Assembly: GCA_019745155.1 (NCBI GenBank)
Contig: JAIETM010000012.1
Coordinates: 62,001 to 126,000 of the forward strand
Direction: 5' to 3'
Length of the DNA stretch: 64,000 nucleotides
Source: Chitinophagaceae bacterium
GTDB taxonomy: Bacteria; Bacteroidota; Bacteroidia; Chitinophagales; Chitinophagaceae
Shown: one piece after another, positions 44,171 through 51,939 of the stretch
How the letters are laid out: every line of letters begins with the position of its first letter
How positions within the stretch are numbered: the first letter of the stretch is position 1
Notes under the pieces: generated by a model
The model's input: only the letters and a program-made list of their open reading frames with translations
Told to the model about the DNA's origin: nothing
Databases searched by the model: none
Program-made: the position numbers and the translations under genes

Positions 44171-44204
44171 TTGTATCAATTCTTCTGTCAAACTGCGACA
44201 TTTG
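44170..44204 (+). promoter_or_regulatory. Candidate promoter of the carbonic anhydrase gene
   Basis: TTTG (44170-44173) and GACATTTG (44197-44204), one mismatch to TAnnTTTG, with a 23-base spacer (longer than usual). Lies 17 bases before the ATG and starts in the last base of the aminotransferase start codon. Confidence 0.4.
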
Positions 44205-44221
44205 AACAGAAATTCGAAGTT

Positions 44222-44764
44222 ATGGCACTAATCCTTCCTGTAGAAAACAAACATCCACAATTCGGGCAGGACTGCTTTGTTGCGCCGAATGCCACTATTG
44301 TAGGCGATGTAACCATGGGTGATCAATGCAGCGTGTGGTTCAATGCAGTAGTGAGAGGCGATGTTCATTATATCCGCATGGGCAACAAAGTGAACGTACA
44401 GGACGGCGCCGTTATTCATTGTACTTACCAAAAACATCCCACCAATATCGGTAATCATGTTTCGATTGGCCACAATGCCATTGTACATGGCTGCACCATT
44501 CATGACCATGTGTTGATTGGCATGGGCGCGATTGTGATGGACCGATGCGAAGTGCAAAGTAATTCTATCATTGCTGCAGGTGCAGTGGTATTGGAAGGCA
44601 CCATTGTAGAAGCTGGAACCATTTACGCCGGTGTACCAGCAAAAAAAGTGAAGAATATTCCACCTGAACTCATCAGCGGAGAAATTGAACGCATTGCCAA
44701 TAACTATACACATTATGCATCTTGGTTTGATGCACATAATGAAGCACCCAAATCCAACCCATGA
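44222..44764 (+). CDS. Gamma-class carbonic anhydrase-like hexapeptide-repeat protein
   Basis: Protein of 180 residues with left-handed beta-helix hexapeptide repeats. VWFNAVVRGDVHYIRMG, NVQDGAVIHCT, GNHVSIGHNAIVHGCTIHDH provide Arg, Gln and three His positions (ligand-type IHC, IGHNAIVH) conserved in the gamma-CA (YrdA/CaiE/PaaY) group. Activity as a carbonic anhydrase is not certain for this group. The ATG at 44222 follows a promoter; it overlaps the lipoprotein gene by four bases (ATGA). Confidence 0.87.
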   Translation: MALILPVENKHPQFGQDCFVAPNATIVGDVTMGDQCSVWFNAVVRGDVHYIRMGNKVNVQDGAVIHCTYQKHPTNIGNHVSIGHNAIVHGCTIHDHVLIGMGAIVMDRCEVQSNSIIAAGAVVLEGTIVEAGTIYAGVPAKKVKNIPPELISGEIERIANNYTHYASWFDAHNEAPKSNP

Positions 44765-44958
44765 GAAAACAACTCTTATTGCTTGTATTCGTTAGTTGCT
44801 TGCTGAGTTCATGCGGATTATACTACCGTGTATTCGGTTCACGCGAACCAAAGAAAGGCTGTCCAACCAATGGCAAAAACATTGGTGCAGAAAAACTCGC
44901 TGCCGGCGATCCTCAAGCCATGAAAGCAGCACGCAAGGCCAAGAAATTTAAAGTGTAA
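44761..44958 (+). CDS. Small lipoprotein of unknown function
   Basis: Protein of 65 residues. It has a short signal sequence with the lipobox LLSSC (Cys at 18), then GLYYRVFG and a Lys-rich C-terminus AARKAKKFKV. It is coupled to the carbonic anhydrase gene by an ATGA overlap and its stop abuts that of rsgA. Its small size and Lys-rich tail fit a widespread Bacteroidota lipoprotein type, function unknown. Confidence 0.7.
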   Translation: MRKQLLLLVFVSCLLSSCGLYYRVFGSREPKKGCPTNGKNIGAEKLAAGDPQAMKAARKAKKFKV

Positions 44959-45885
44959 TTAGTATTGTTTCCCTTTAATTGAATCGTACAGCGTCAGGTA
45001 ACTGATGTACCTGTTCTCATGAATATATCCTTCTGCAACCGCATCTTTCACCGCGCAGCCTGGCTCGTTGATGTGTGAGCAATTATTGAACTGACATTCA
45101 TTGATGTACTGCCGCATTTCCGGATAATAATGCGAAAGCTCCTGCTTGCTGATATCCACCAAACCCAACTCACGAATACCAGGCGTATCAATGATACTGC
45201 CGCCTCCGGGTATGTCAAACATTTCAGCAAAAGTGGTGGTGTGCATCCCCTTCCCACTCCAGCCACTCACCTCCTGTGTACGTAAACCCATTTCTGGAAA
45301 TACCGCATTGATAAAGCTGGATTTACCAACGCCACTATGTCCGCTCAAGAGTGTCGTCTTATGTTGCAACAAACCACGCACATCATCCATACCCCTACCT
45401 TCCAATACACTCGTAAGTAAGACAGTGTAGCCAATAGTAGTGTACATCTCCTGCCATTCTTCAAACAAAGCCAATTCTTTCTTGCGATAGATATCTGCTT
45501 TATTGACGATGAGAATAGCAGGAATATGGTAGGCTTCGCAGGAGATCAGGAATCGATCGACAAAACCTTGAGAAGTTCGTGGCTCTTTCAAAGTAATAAA
45601 GAGCAGGCTCTGATCAAGGTTAGACGCAATAATGTGGTGCTGCCAGCGGGTATGTGGCGAAGAACGTATTACATAATTGCGTCGATCATGAATATCAGTG
45701 ATGACTGCTGATTGTTCTGTTTCCAGCTCTTCTTCTATCTCTACATCATCCCCAACAGCAATAGGGTTAGTAGAAGAAATATCCTCCGTCTTAAAAACCC
45801 CTTTCAAACGGGCATTATAGCGTTTTCCGGCATCACTTTTTACCTGATACCAGCTACCTGTTGACTTATACACCCGTGCACGCAT
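44959..45885 (-). CDS. rsgA: Ribosome small-subunit-dependent GTPase A
   Basis: Protein of 308 residues. An OB-fold (about 1-85) is followed by a circularly permuted GTPase: G4 NKAD (128-131), G1 GHSGVGKS (182-189), G3 DTPG (233-236), and a C-terminal zinc knuckle with Cys264, Cys269, His271 and Cys277. RsgA tests 30S maturation. ATG at 45885 is used because MRARVYKSTGSWY matches the family; TATCTTCG ends four bases before it. Confidence 0.95.
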   Translation of the reverse strand: MRARVYKSTGSWYQVKSDAGKRYNARLKGVFKTEDISSTNPIAVGDDVEIEEELETEQSAVITDIHDRRNYVIRSSPHTRWQHHIIASNLDQSLLFITLKEPRTSQGFVDRFLISCEAYHIPAILIVNKADIYRKKELALFEEWQEMYTTIGYTVLLTSVLEGRGMDDVRGLLQHKTTLLSGHSGVGKSSFINAVFPEMGLRTQEVSGWSGKGMHTTTFAEMFDIPGGGSIIDTPGIRELGLVDISKQELSHYYPEMRQYINECQFNNCSHINEPGCAVKDAVAEGYIHENRYISYLTLYDSIKGKQY

Positions 45886-45889
45886 GCAA

Positions 45890-45897
45890 CGAAGATA
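45890..45897 (-). promoter_or_regulatory. -7-like box of rsgA
   Basis: TATCTTCG on the minus strand, one mismatch to TAnnTTTG, then TTGC and the ATG at 45885. No -33 TTG at the usual distance. Confidence 0.45.
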
Positions 45898-45962
45898 GGC
45901 GCAAAAGCGCGATTTGATGGTTTGCGCAGTTCCACAAAAAGACAGCAGGCAGGGAAAATCAA

Positions 45963-45970
45963 TATCTTCG
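45963..45970 (+). promoter_or_regulatory. -7-like box of ubiE/menG
   Basis: TATCTTCG followed by CACC and the ATG at 45975. It is the same octamer as the rsgA box on the other strand, in the same spacing. No -33 TTG is seen. Confidence 0.45.
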
Positions 45971-45974
45971 CACC

Positions 45975-46736
45975 ATGGGTCAATTTGCACACGATGAAGT
46001 AGTTCCTTTTGGCGATAGCCAACTGGAAAAAAAGGCACAAGTAGCACAGATGTTCGATAAGATCGCTTTTCGTTACGATTTCCTGAATCGTTTCCTGAGT
46101 GGCGGCTCCGACATTGTTTGGCGCAAGAAAGCGATCAAAGAATTGGGCAAAACCAACCCCAAACTGATACTGGATGTAGCCACCGGAACCGGTGATGTGG
46201 CCATCATGACGTGGAAGCAATTGAGACCTGAAAAAATCATTGGTGTAGATATTTCTAAGGGCATGTTAGACTTGGGCAAAAAGAAAATCAAAGACCTTGG
46301 CCTTAGCCATGCCATTGAGCTGCAACAGGGCGATAGCGAGCACTTACAGTTTACGGATGGCCATTTTGATGCAATTTCTGTGGCTTTTGGGGTAAGAAAC
46401 TTCGAAAACCTTGTTAAAGGACTCAAAGAAATGCACCGTGTATTGAAGCCGGGCGGTAATTTAGTAGTGTTGGAATTTTCTAAACCCAGACAAATTGGCT
46501 TCAAGGGTATCTACGATTTGTACATGACCCATATTGCCCCTGTATTGGTTCAGTTGTTTTCCAGCAATAAACAAGCTTATCAATACCTGAATAAAAGCGT
46601 TCAGGCCTTTCCCGAGGGACAGGATTTCTTAAACATTATGCATGAAGCAGGATTTACCCAAACGTATTTGAAAAAACTGAGCCTGGGCATATGCACCATC
46701 TACTGTGGTACAAAGTCTGCTTCCGCAAACCATTGA
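45975..46736 (+). CDS. ubiE: Demethylmenaquinone methyltransferase (UbiE/MenG)
   Basis: Protein of 253 residues. Class I SAM methyltransferase: motif I DVATGTGDVAI, FDAISVAFGVRNFENLVKGL and LKPGGNLVVLEFSKP, followed by the UbiE-specific DLYMTHIAPVL and YLNKSVQAFPEGQ. It methylates demethylmenaquinone in the last step of menaquinone synthesis. Bacteroidota use menaquinone, so MenG is the likely role. It is followed by an overlapping porT-like gene. Confidence 0.93.
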   Translation: MGQFAHDEVVPFGDSQLEKKAQVAQMFDKIAFRYDFLNRFLSGGSDIVWRKKAIKELGKTNPKLILDVATGTGDVAIMTWKQLRPEKIIGVDISKGMLDLGKKKIKDLGLSHAIELQQGDSEHLQFTDGHFDAISVAFGVRNFENLVKGLKEMHRVLKPGGNLVVLEFSKPRQIGFKGIYDLYMTHIAPVLVQLFSSNKQAYQYLNKSVQAFPEGQDFLNIMHEAGFTQTYLKKLSLGICTIYCGTKSASANH

Positions 46737-47425
46737 TCCTGCTAACTGCAGGTATCTTGTTGTGTGCTTCCCTCAAAGCGCAACAAATTTATCGTGCTGA
46801 TCATGATGACTGGACTTACTACTTTGGCCTAACACTTGGCTATAATAGCTCATACCTGCATCATACCAAATCAACACGCTTCATGCAGAATGATTCTGTG
46901 TTGACAGTAGAACCTGGTTCTAGTGGTGGTATTGTGATGGGTTTACTAGCTACAGCACGCATTAGCGATCGTTGGCAAATTCGCGCTAATCCGCAGCTAA
47001 TCATCGGCGGAGCCAAATACTTTGATTACACATTGGGTAGTAGACAAGCTTTTGAACAACCCACTGTGAAACAAACACTTCCTGCTACTTTGGTGAGCTT
47101 TCCCGTACACATGAAATTGAATTCTGACCGTATTGGTAATTTCAGGATGTACTTGTTGGGTGGACTTCGCTACGACATGGATCTGAGCAGTAACTCTGCA
47201 TCACGCAATGCAGAAGACTTGCTGAAGTTAAAGCGCAACGACTATTTGATAGAAACTGGCGTAGGCTTCAACTTCTATCTGCCATTCGTAACTATTTCGC
47301 CTGAGATCAAGTTCAGCAGAGGGTTCACCAATCTGCATCAGACAGATCCTGCATTGAAATATTCCAGTGTCATTGACAAAATACAATCGCGCATGATTGT
47401 ATTTTCCCTGCATTTTGAAGATTAA
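46691..47425 (+). CDS. PorT-like type IX secretion outer-membrane protein
   Basis: Protein of 244 residues. The N-terminal CFRKPLILLTAGILLCASLKAQ is a signal peptide; the rest is an eight-strand-type barrel (YYFGLTLGYNSSYLHHTK, YLLGGLRYDMDLSSN, PEIKFSRGFTNL). The position directly after ubiE, with overlap of 46 bases, is conserved for porT in many Bacteroidota. PorT is needed for T9SS function. The stop abuts the convergent barrel gene. Confidence in PorT identity comes partly from context. Confidence 0.75.
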   Translation: MHHLLWYKVCFRKPLILLTAGILLCASLKAQQIYRADHDDWTYYFGLTLGYNSSYLHHTKSTRFMQNDSVLTVEPGSSGGIVMGLLATARISDRWQIRANPQLIIGGAKYFDYTLGSRQAFEQPTVKQTLPATLVSFPVHMKLNSDRIGNFRMYLLGGLRYDMDLSSNSASRNAEDLLKLKRNDYLIETGVGFNFYLPFVTISPEIKFSRGFTNLHQTDPALKYSSVIDKIQSRMIVFSLHFED

Positions 47426-49141
47426 TTAGAAGTCGAAATCACGCCGGCCAATATTCCATCGCACGCCTGCTGAAAAAACGGTAGTATTGCTTGCACCTTT
47501 TAGTTGAGTCGAATAATTTCTTTGCAGATAATTGACATCAATGAAAAGGTTCTCGAATAACTCATAGGATGCCAATAGATTTACCATCAGCCCTTCTGCC
47601 TTATCGCCACTGCCCACATACCAAGCATATTCGCGTGGTCTGGATCTATTATTGATTAATGGATTAGACCCCATATTTACGCCTAAAGAATCCAAGCCTT
47701 GTGTAAACACAATGGCCTTCGCTTGAAGATATAAACGCTTTGTTGGTTGGGCTTTCAGCACGGCTATGTATTCCTGAAAATTGGCACCAAGCGGATGCGC
47801 AAAAGGCTGGTTATAGTGTGTCCAGTTGGCTGCGGTATCAAAATGCGAGTACATATAAGGACGCACACGATTCATTTCCAACTGCAGATCTACATTCTTC
47901 ACACCTAGCACATCTACATACTTCATACCCAGTTGATAGCCATACTTATTGCCCCACCAGTCTTTCCGTGAAAACAATTGCTCTGTCCAGAATTCATCAA
48001 AGTTGATCTTACCATAGAGCTGAATTTTCTTCAGTAAGTTCAGCTTCATATCAATACCCACCATTGAATTATCTGCACTGCCAATTTGCTGTTGTTGCGG
48101 TAATACAAACATCACAGGAATCATGTACATGAAATCAAAATGATTCACACGGCCAAACATAGCTGCATCAAACAAGCCTACATTCAACCACTTGGTTACA
48201 TTCATGCTTAGGTGGTTCATGCGGAAATACTTGCGCGGATAGTTTTGATTACCTGTATTGAATACCGCCTGTTGCGGAATCAATTCCATGAAAAGGTTTT
48301 CATAATTGAATTTCCAGATGCGGGTATTAATCTTGAAAAATAAATTGTTGTTACTGAAATCACTGATGTATAAACTACGCAAACCGTTACCTATAAAATT
48401 TTTATCATAGCCAAATTGCATTTCAACCGCTTTCGCAACCTGCCAACTAATGGATCCACGCACATCAAAATAATCATAACCTTCGGGTACTGATAATGCT
48501 TTATAAAAACCTGCACCCGGTACGCCCCTGCCACCACGCACCCATTGTTGTACATAACGCGGTGTTCGCTCCTGATTCTCGGTGAAATACAGATGAAAAC
48601 CCACTTTCTTACCAATCAAACCACGCGCTGCAACACCACGGGTGTTTTGGAAAATGGGCTTATCGTATCCTGTTTCCTGACCTTGATGGTAACTGATGAT
48701 GGGATTAACAGCCAGAAAGAAATCCTTCTCCTGTACTTCCAGCAGATTACCCTTGGTGGTGTAAAATGTTTTCAAAATTGGCTTCTGAGAAAAATAGCTT
48801 GCACGTGGTGCAGACCACTCACTGTTATTCATCAGAAAACGCTGCATATTATATTGATCGATCTTAGATAAGCGATCAGCTTGATAATCCTTTATCTGTG
48901 CCAAGCTATCAATCGCCTCCACTTCTTTAGTCACCCACTTTCTATTATAGGGTTTGATGATAGAGAAATTGAGTCCGGGCCGCTGCATTTTAATCTCCAA
49001 CCTATCGAGCATTTGCTGGTCTTTCATGCCCATCTGGAGATAGGTAGATTGGCCCGACAACAAAAAAGGTAGGAAAAGGGATAGACACCCGATGTATTTG
49101 ATAAATTGCGTGCGATACCTATTCAATTCAAACTGATTCAT
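47426..49141 (-). CDS. Large outer-membrane barrel protein (Wzi-like capsule-assembly family candidate)
   Basis: Protein of 571 residues with signal-like N-terminus (YIGCLSLFLPFLLSGQS). After a helical stretch (about 45-110) comes a long series of barrel strands with periodic aromatic residues, e.g. VGFHLYFTENQERTPRYV and NLFFKINTRIWKFNYE, and an aromatic C-terminal end RRDFDF. The layout fits Bacteroidota Wzi-like or gliding-associated barrel proteins; the exact family is not certain. ATG at 49141 is used; MM allows 49144. The divergent dihydroorotase gene begins at 49143, so no spacer separates the two genes. Confidence 0.6.
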   Translation of the reverse strand: MNQFELNRYRTQFIKYIGCLSLFLPFLLSGQSTYLQMGMKDQQMLDRLEIKMQRPGLNFSIIKPYNRKWVTKEVEAIDSLAQIKDYQADRLSKIDQYNMQRFLMNNSEWSAPRASYFSQKPILKTFYTTKGNLLEVQEKDFFLAVNPIISYHQGQETGYDKPIFQNTRGVAARGLIGKKVGFHLYFTENQERTPRYVQQWVRGGRGVPGAGFYKALSVPEGYDYFDVRGSISWQVAKAVEMQFGYDKNFIGNGLRSLYISDFSNNNLFFKINTRIWKFNYENLFMELIPQQAVFNTGNQNYPRKYFRMNHLSMNVTKWLNVGLFDAAMFGRVNHFDFMYMIPVMFVLPQQQQIGSADNSMVGIDMKLNLLKKIQLYGKINFDEFWTEQLFSRKDWWGNKYGYQLGMKYVDVLGVKNVDLQLEMNRVRPYMYSHFDTAANWTHYNQPFAHPLGANFQEYIAVLKAQPTKRLYLQAKAIVFTQGLDSLGVNMGSNPLINNRSRPREYAWYVGSGDKAEGLMVNLLASYELFENLFIDVNYLQRNYSTQLKGASNTTVFSAGVRWNIGRRDFDF

Positions 49142-49142
49142 C

Positions 49143-50483
49143 ATGTCAAAATACGTCATTAAAGATACATGCATTGTTAACGAGGGGCAAAGAATTTACG
49201 GTGATCTGCTGATGGCAGATGGCCGTATTGAAAAAATTGGTGGCATCATCAGTGATTCCAATGCCAAAGAGATACCTGCCACTGGCAAGATGTTGCTTCC
49301 CGGCGTGATTGATGATCAGGTACATTTCAGAGAGCCCGGACTTACCCATAAAGCCACCATTGGTACAGAAGCCAAAGCAGCAGTGGCTGGGGGCGTTACC
49401 AGCTTTATGGAAATGCCCAATACCATGCCACCAGCTTTTACGCTGGATTTACTGGAGAACAAATACCAGATTGCGGCTCAATCCTCACTCGCCAATTACT
49501 CATTCTTCATGGGCACTTCCAATAACAATTTGGAAGAAGTGGTGAAAGTAAATAAGCGTAAAAATGATATCTGCGGCGTAAAAATTTTCATGGGTGCATC
49601 CACCGGAAATTTGTTGGTAGATGATCCTTTACAATTAAATGGCTTATTTGAGCGCGTGGAAGTATTGATTGCCACACATTGCGAAGATGAAGCGATGATT
49701 CGCCATAACCTAGAGCAAGCCAAAGCATCCGGCAGAACCTTGACAGCAAAAGACCATCCCATCATTCGCGATGTGGATGCCTGCTTTGAATGTTCGCTGC
49801 GTGCAGTACAGTTGGCAAAGAAACATGGTACTCGTTTGCATATTCTACATATCACTACAGAAAAAGAATTGCAGCTCTTCAGCAATATGCTGCCATTAGA
49901 AGAGAAGCGCATTACCAGTGAGGTTTGTGTGCATCATTTACATTTCACGGATCAGGATTATGCGCGATTGGGCAATCAGATCAAATGCAATCCGGCTATC
50001 AAAGCGCCGCACAATAGAGAAGCTTTATGGAAAGCACTGAATGATGATGTAATTGATGTAATTGCTACCGACCACGCCCCACATACTTGGGCAGAGAAGG
50101 ATGAAGATTATTTGCATGCCCACGCAGGACTACCACTGGTGCAGCATCCTTTACTGATGATGTTGCATTATGTGCAGGAAGGGCGCATCACATTGGAAAA
50201 AGTAGTTGAGAAGATGAGCCATGCAGTGGCCAGATGTTTTCAGATCAAAGACAGAGGTTTTATTCGTGAAGGATATTTTGCAGATCTAGTACTCGTAGAC
50301 ATGCAGCAACCTTATACCGTTACCAAGGAGAATATTCTGTACAAATGTGGTTGGAGTCCGCTGGAAGGTTTCCAGTTTCCGGCAACTGTTACCCATACAT
50401 TCGTAAACGGACATATGGTTTATGGAAATAGCGCATGGGATGCATCTCAGTATGGCATGCGTTTACAGTTTAACCGCGATTAA
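49143..50483 (+). CDS. Dihydroorotase (class I-like) with QxH metal motif
   Basis: Protein of 446 residues. It should convert carbamoyl-aspartate to dihydroorotate in pyrimidine synthesis. Matches include PGVIDDQVHFREPGLTHKA, the lysine region GVKIFMGAS, ATHCEDE, LHILHITTEKE and ATDHAPHTWAEK. Unusually the first His of the HxH metal motif is Gln (DQVHF, residues 59-62). Bacteroidota dihydroorotases with DDQVHFREPG exist, so this may be a lineage trait, not decay. The start abuts the divergent barrel gene. Confidence 0.85.
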   Translation: MSKYVIKDTCIVNEGQRIYGDLLMADGRIEKIGGIISDSNAKEIPATGKMLLPGVIDDQVHFREPGLTHKATIGTEAKAAVAGGVTSFMEMPNTMPPAFTLDLLENKYQIAAQSSLANYSFFMGTSNNNLEEVVKVNKRKNDICGVKIFMGASTGNLLVDDPLQLNGLFERVEVLIATHCEDEAMIRHNLEQAKASGRTLTAKDHPIIRDVDACFECSLRAVQLAKKHGTRLHILHITTEKELQLFSNMLPLEEKRITSEVCVHHLHFTDQDYARLGNQIKCNPAIKAPHNREALWKALNDDVIDVIATDHAPHTWAEKDEDYLHAHAGLPLVQHPLLMMLHYVQEGRITLEKVVEKMSHAVARCFQIKDRGFIREGYFADLVLVDMQQPYTVTKENILYKCGWSPLEGFQFPATVTHTFVNGHMVYGNSAWDASQYGMRLQFNRD

Positions 50484-50531
50484 TAAGGGTTCAACTGTTT
50501 TTGCTATTTTACTGTTCAAACCAAAACCATC

Positions 50532-51848
50532 ATGCAGGCAGATAAGACCACTTTGGCCGATCTTTCGATATTTAGTTCAGAAGAAGACCACTCTGTCTTT
50601 CATGCCTTGAATTTCACAGAAACCAATGGTGGCAGGGATTATTTGCGACAGCTATTGGCACGTCCATTAAGCTCCACGAAAGAAATCAGGGATACCCAAA
50701 TAACCATCCAGCATCTCTTAGCTGTATTACCCAAATGGAAGAGCCGTATTTCCAACGGTACCATTATGGTAGCGGAAAAGTTTTTTGAAACACAACTCAC
50801 CAGCATTCCCAAGGGCGCCAATATTTACTCCGCCTATATCTATAAATGGCTGAATGCTTCTGACTTTGCTATTTGTCGCTATTCTGTAGAACATTTTGTG
50901 CATCTGGTACAAGGCATGCAGGAAATACATGACCTGCTATATGGTTCAGATAGCAGTATTCAAATCAGCTTGTGGTTACAACGTATCAGCATGCTACTGA
51001 ATAAACCAGGCGTGCATGATATCCTGCGTATAGACAATCCTAAAAAGATCAGCATCATCCAGATATTGGATATCGCATCCTTCATGCATGGGCATTACAA
51101 ACAAGCCGCTTTTGAACTGATTGATATCTTCAGCAAGATTGATGCTTATCTCAGCTTAGCCAAAGCTTGCCAGCATTTCCAGCTTTGTTTTCCTGAAGTA
51201 ACAGATACTGAAGAGCCTTCCATTATTGCTGAACAACTCTATCACTTGTTGTTACCAACACCGGTGTCGTATGATGTTCAATTGAACAGAGCCAGCAACT
51301 TCCTGTTTCTTACTGGCGCCAATATGGCGGGTAAGAGCACTTTTATCAAAGCTGTGGGTGTAGGTGTGTATCTGGCACAATTGGGTATGGGTGTGCCCGC
51401 TAAAAGCATGCGCATTAGTTTCTTTGATGGACTGCTCAGCAATATCCATGTGATGGATAATATTGTTAAGGGAGAGAGTTATTTCTTCAATGAAGTGCAA
51501 CGCATTCGCAAGACCATTGAAAAAATCAGTGATGGCAAAAAATGGCTGATCCTGATTGATGAATTGTTCAAAGGAACCAATGTGCAAGATGCCATGAAGT
51601 GCAGCACAACCGTGATTGAAGGCTTGCGCAGGATGCAAAATGCCGTATTCATTCTTTCGACACACTTATACGAAATAGGCGAACCACTGCAACAATACCC
51701 CAATATCCAATTCCGCTATTTTGAAACCCATGTACAGGATGATCAACTGGCCTTTAGCTATCAATTAAAAGAAGGCATCAGCAATGATCGATTAGGTTAT
51801 CTCATCTTAAAAAGAGAAGGTGTGGTAGAACTGCTGAACAAACTCTAG
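50532..51848 (+). CDS. MutS-related ATPase lacking mismatch-recognition domains
   Basis: Protein of 438 residues. The lever/helical region is residues 1-240; the ATPase follows with Walker A GANMAGKST (about 256-264), Walker B LILIDELFKGTN and the STHLYEIG motif. The N-terminal mismatch-binding and connector domains of MutS are absent, as in the Bacteroidota MutS-like family ('MutS-related protein'). A role in general mismatch repair is therefore doubtful. It starts 48 bases after dihydroorotase. Confidence 0.82.
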   Translation: MQADKTTLADLSIFSSEEDHSVFHALNFTETNGGRDYLRQLLARPLSSTKEIRDTQITIQHLLAVLPKWKSRISNGTIMVAEKFFETQLTSIPKGANIYSAYIYKWLNASDFAICRYSVEHFVHLVQGMQEIHDLLYGSDSSIQISLWLQRISMLLNKPGVHDILRIDNPKKISIIQILDIASFMHGHYKQAAFELIDIFSKIDAYLSLAKACQHFQLCFPEVTDTEEPSIIAEQLYHLLLPTPVSYDVQLNRASNFLFLTGANMAGKSTFIKAVGVGVYLAQLGMGVPAKSMRISFFDGLLSNIHVMDNIVKGESYFFNEVQRIRKTIEKISDGKKWLILIDELFKGTNVQDAMKCSTTVIEGLRRMQNAVFILSTHLYEIGEPLQQYPNIQFRYFETHVQDDQLAFSYQLKEGISNDRLGYLILKREGVVELLNKL

Positions 51849-51939
51849 GGCAGCATTTTATTTTCTCCCTATCTTTATAGCATCCTCAATGAAACCCGGC
51901 ACTCGCCGGTGTGATTACATCAATTTTAAATGAATTTGT

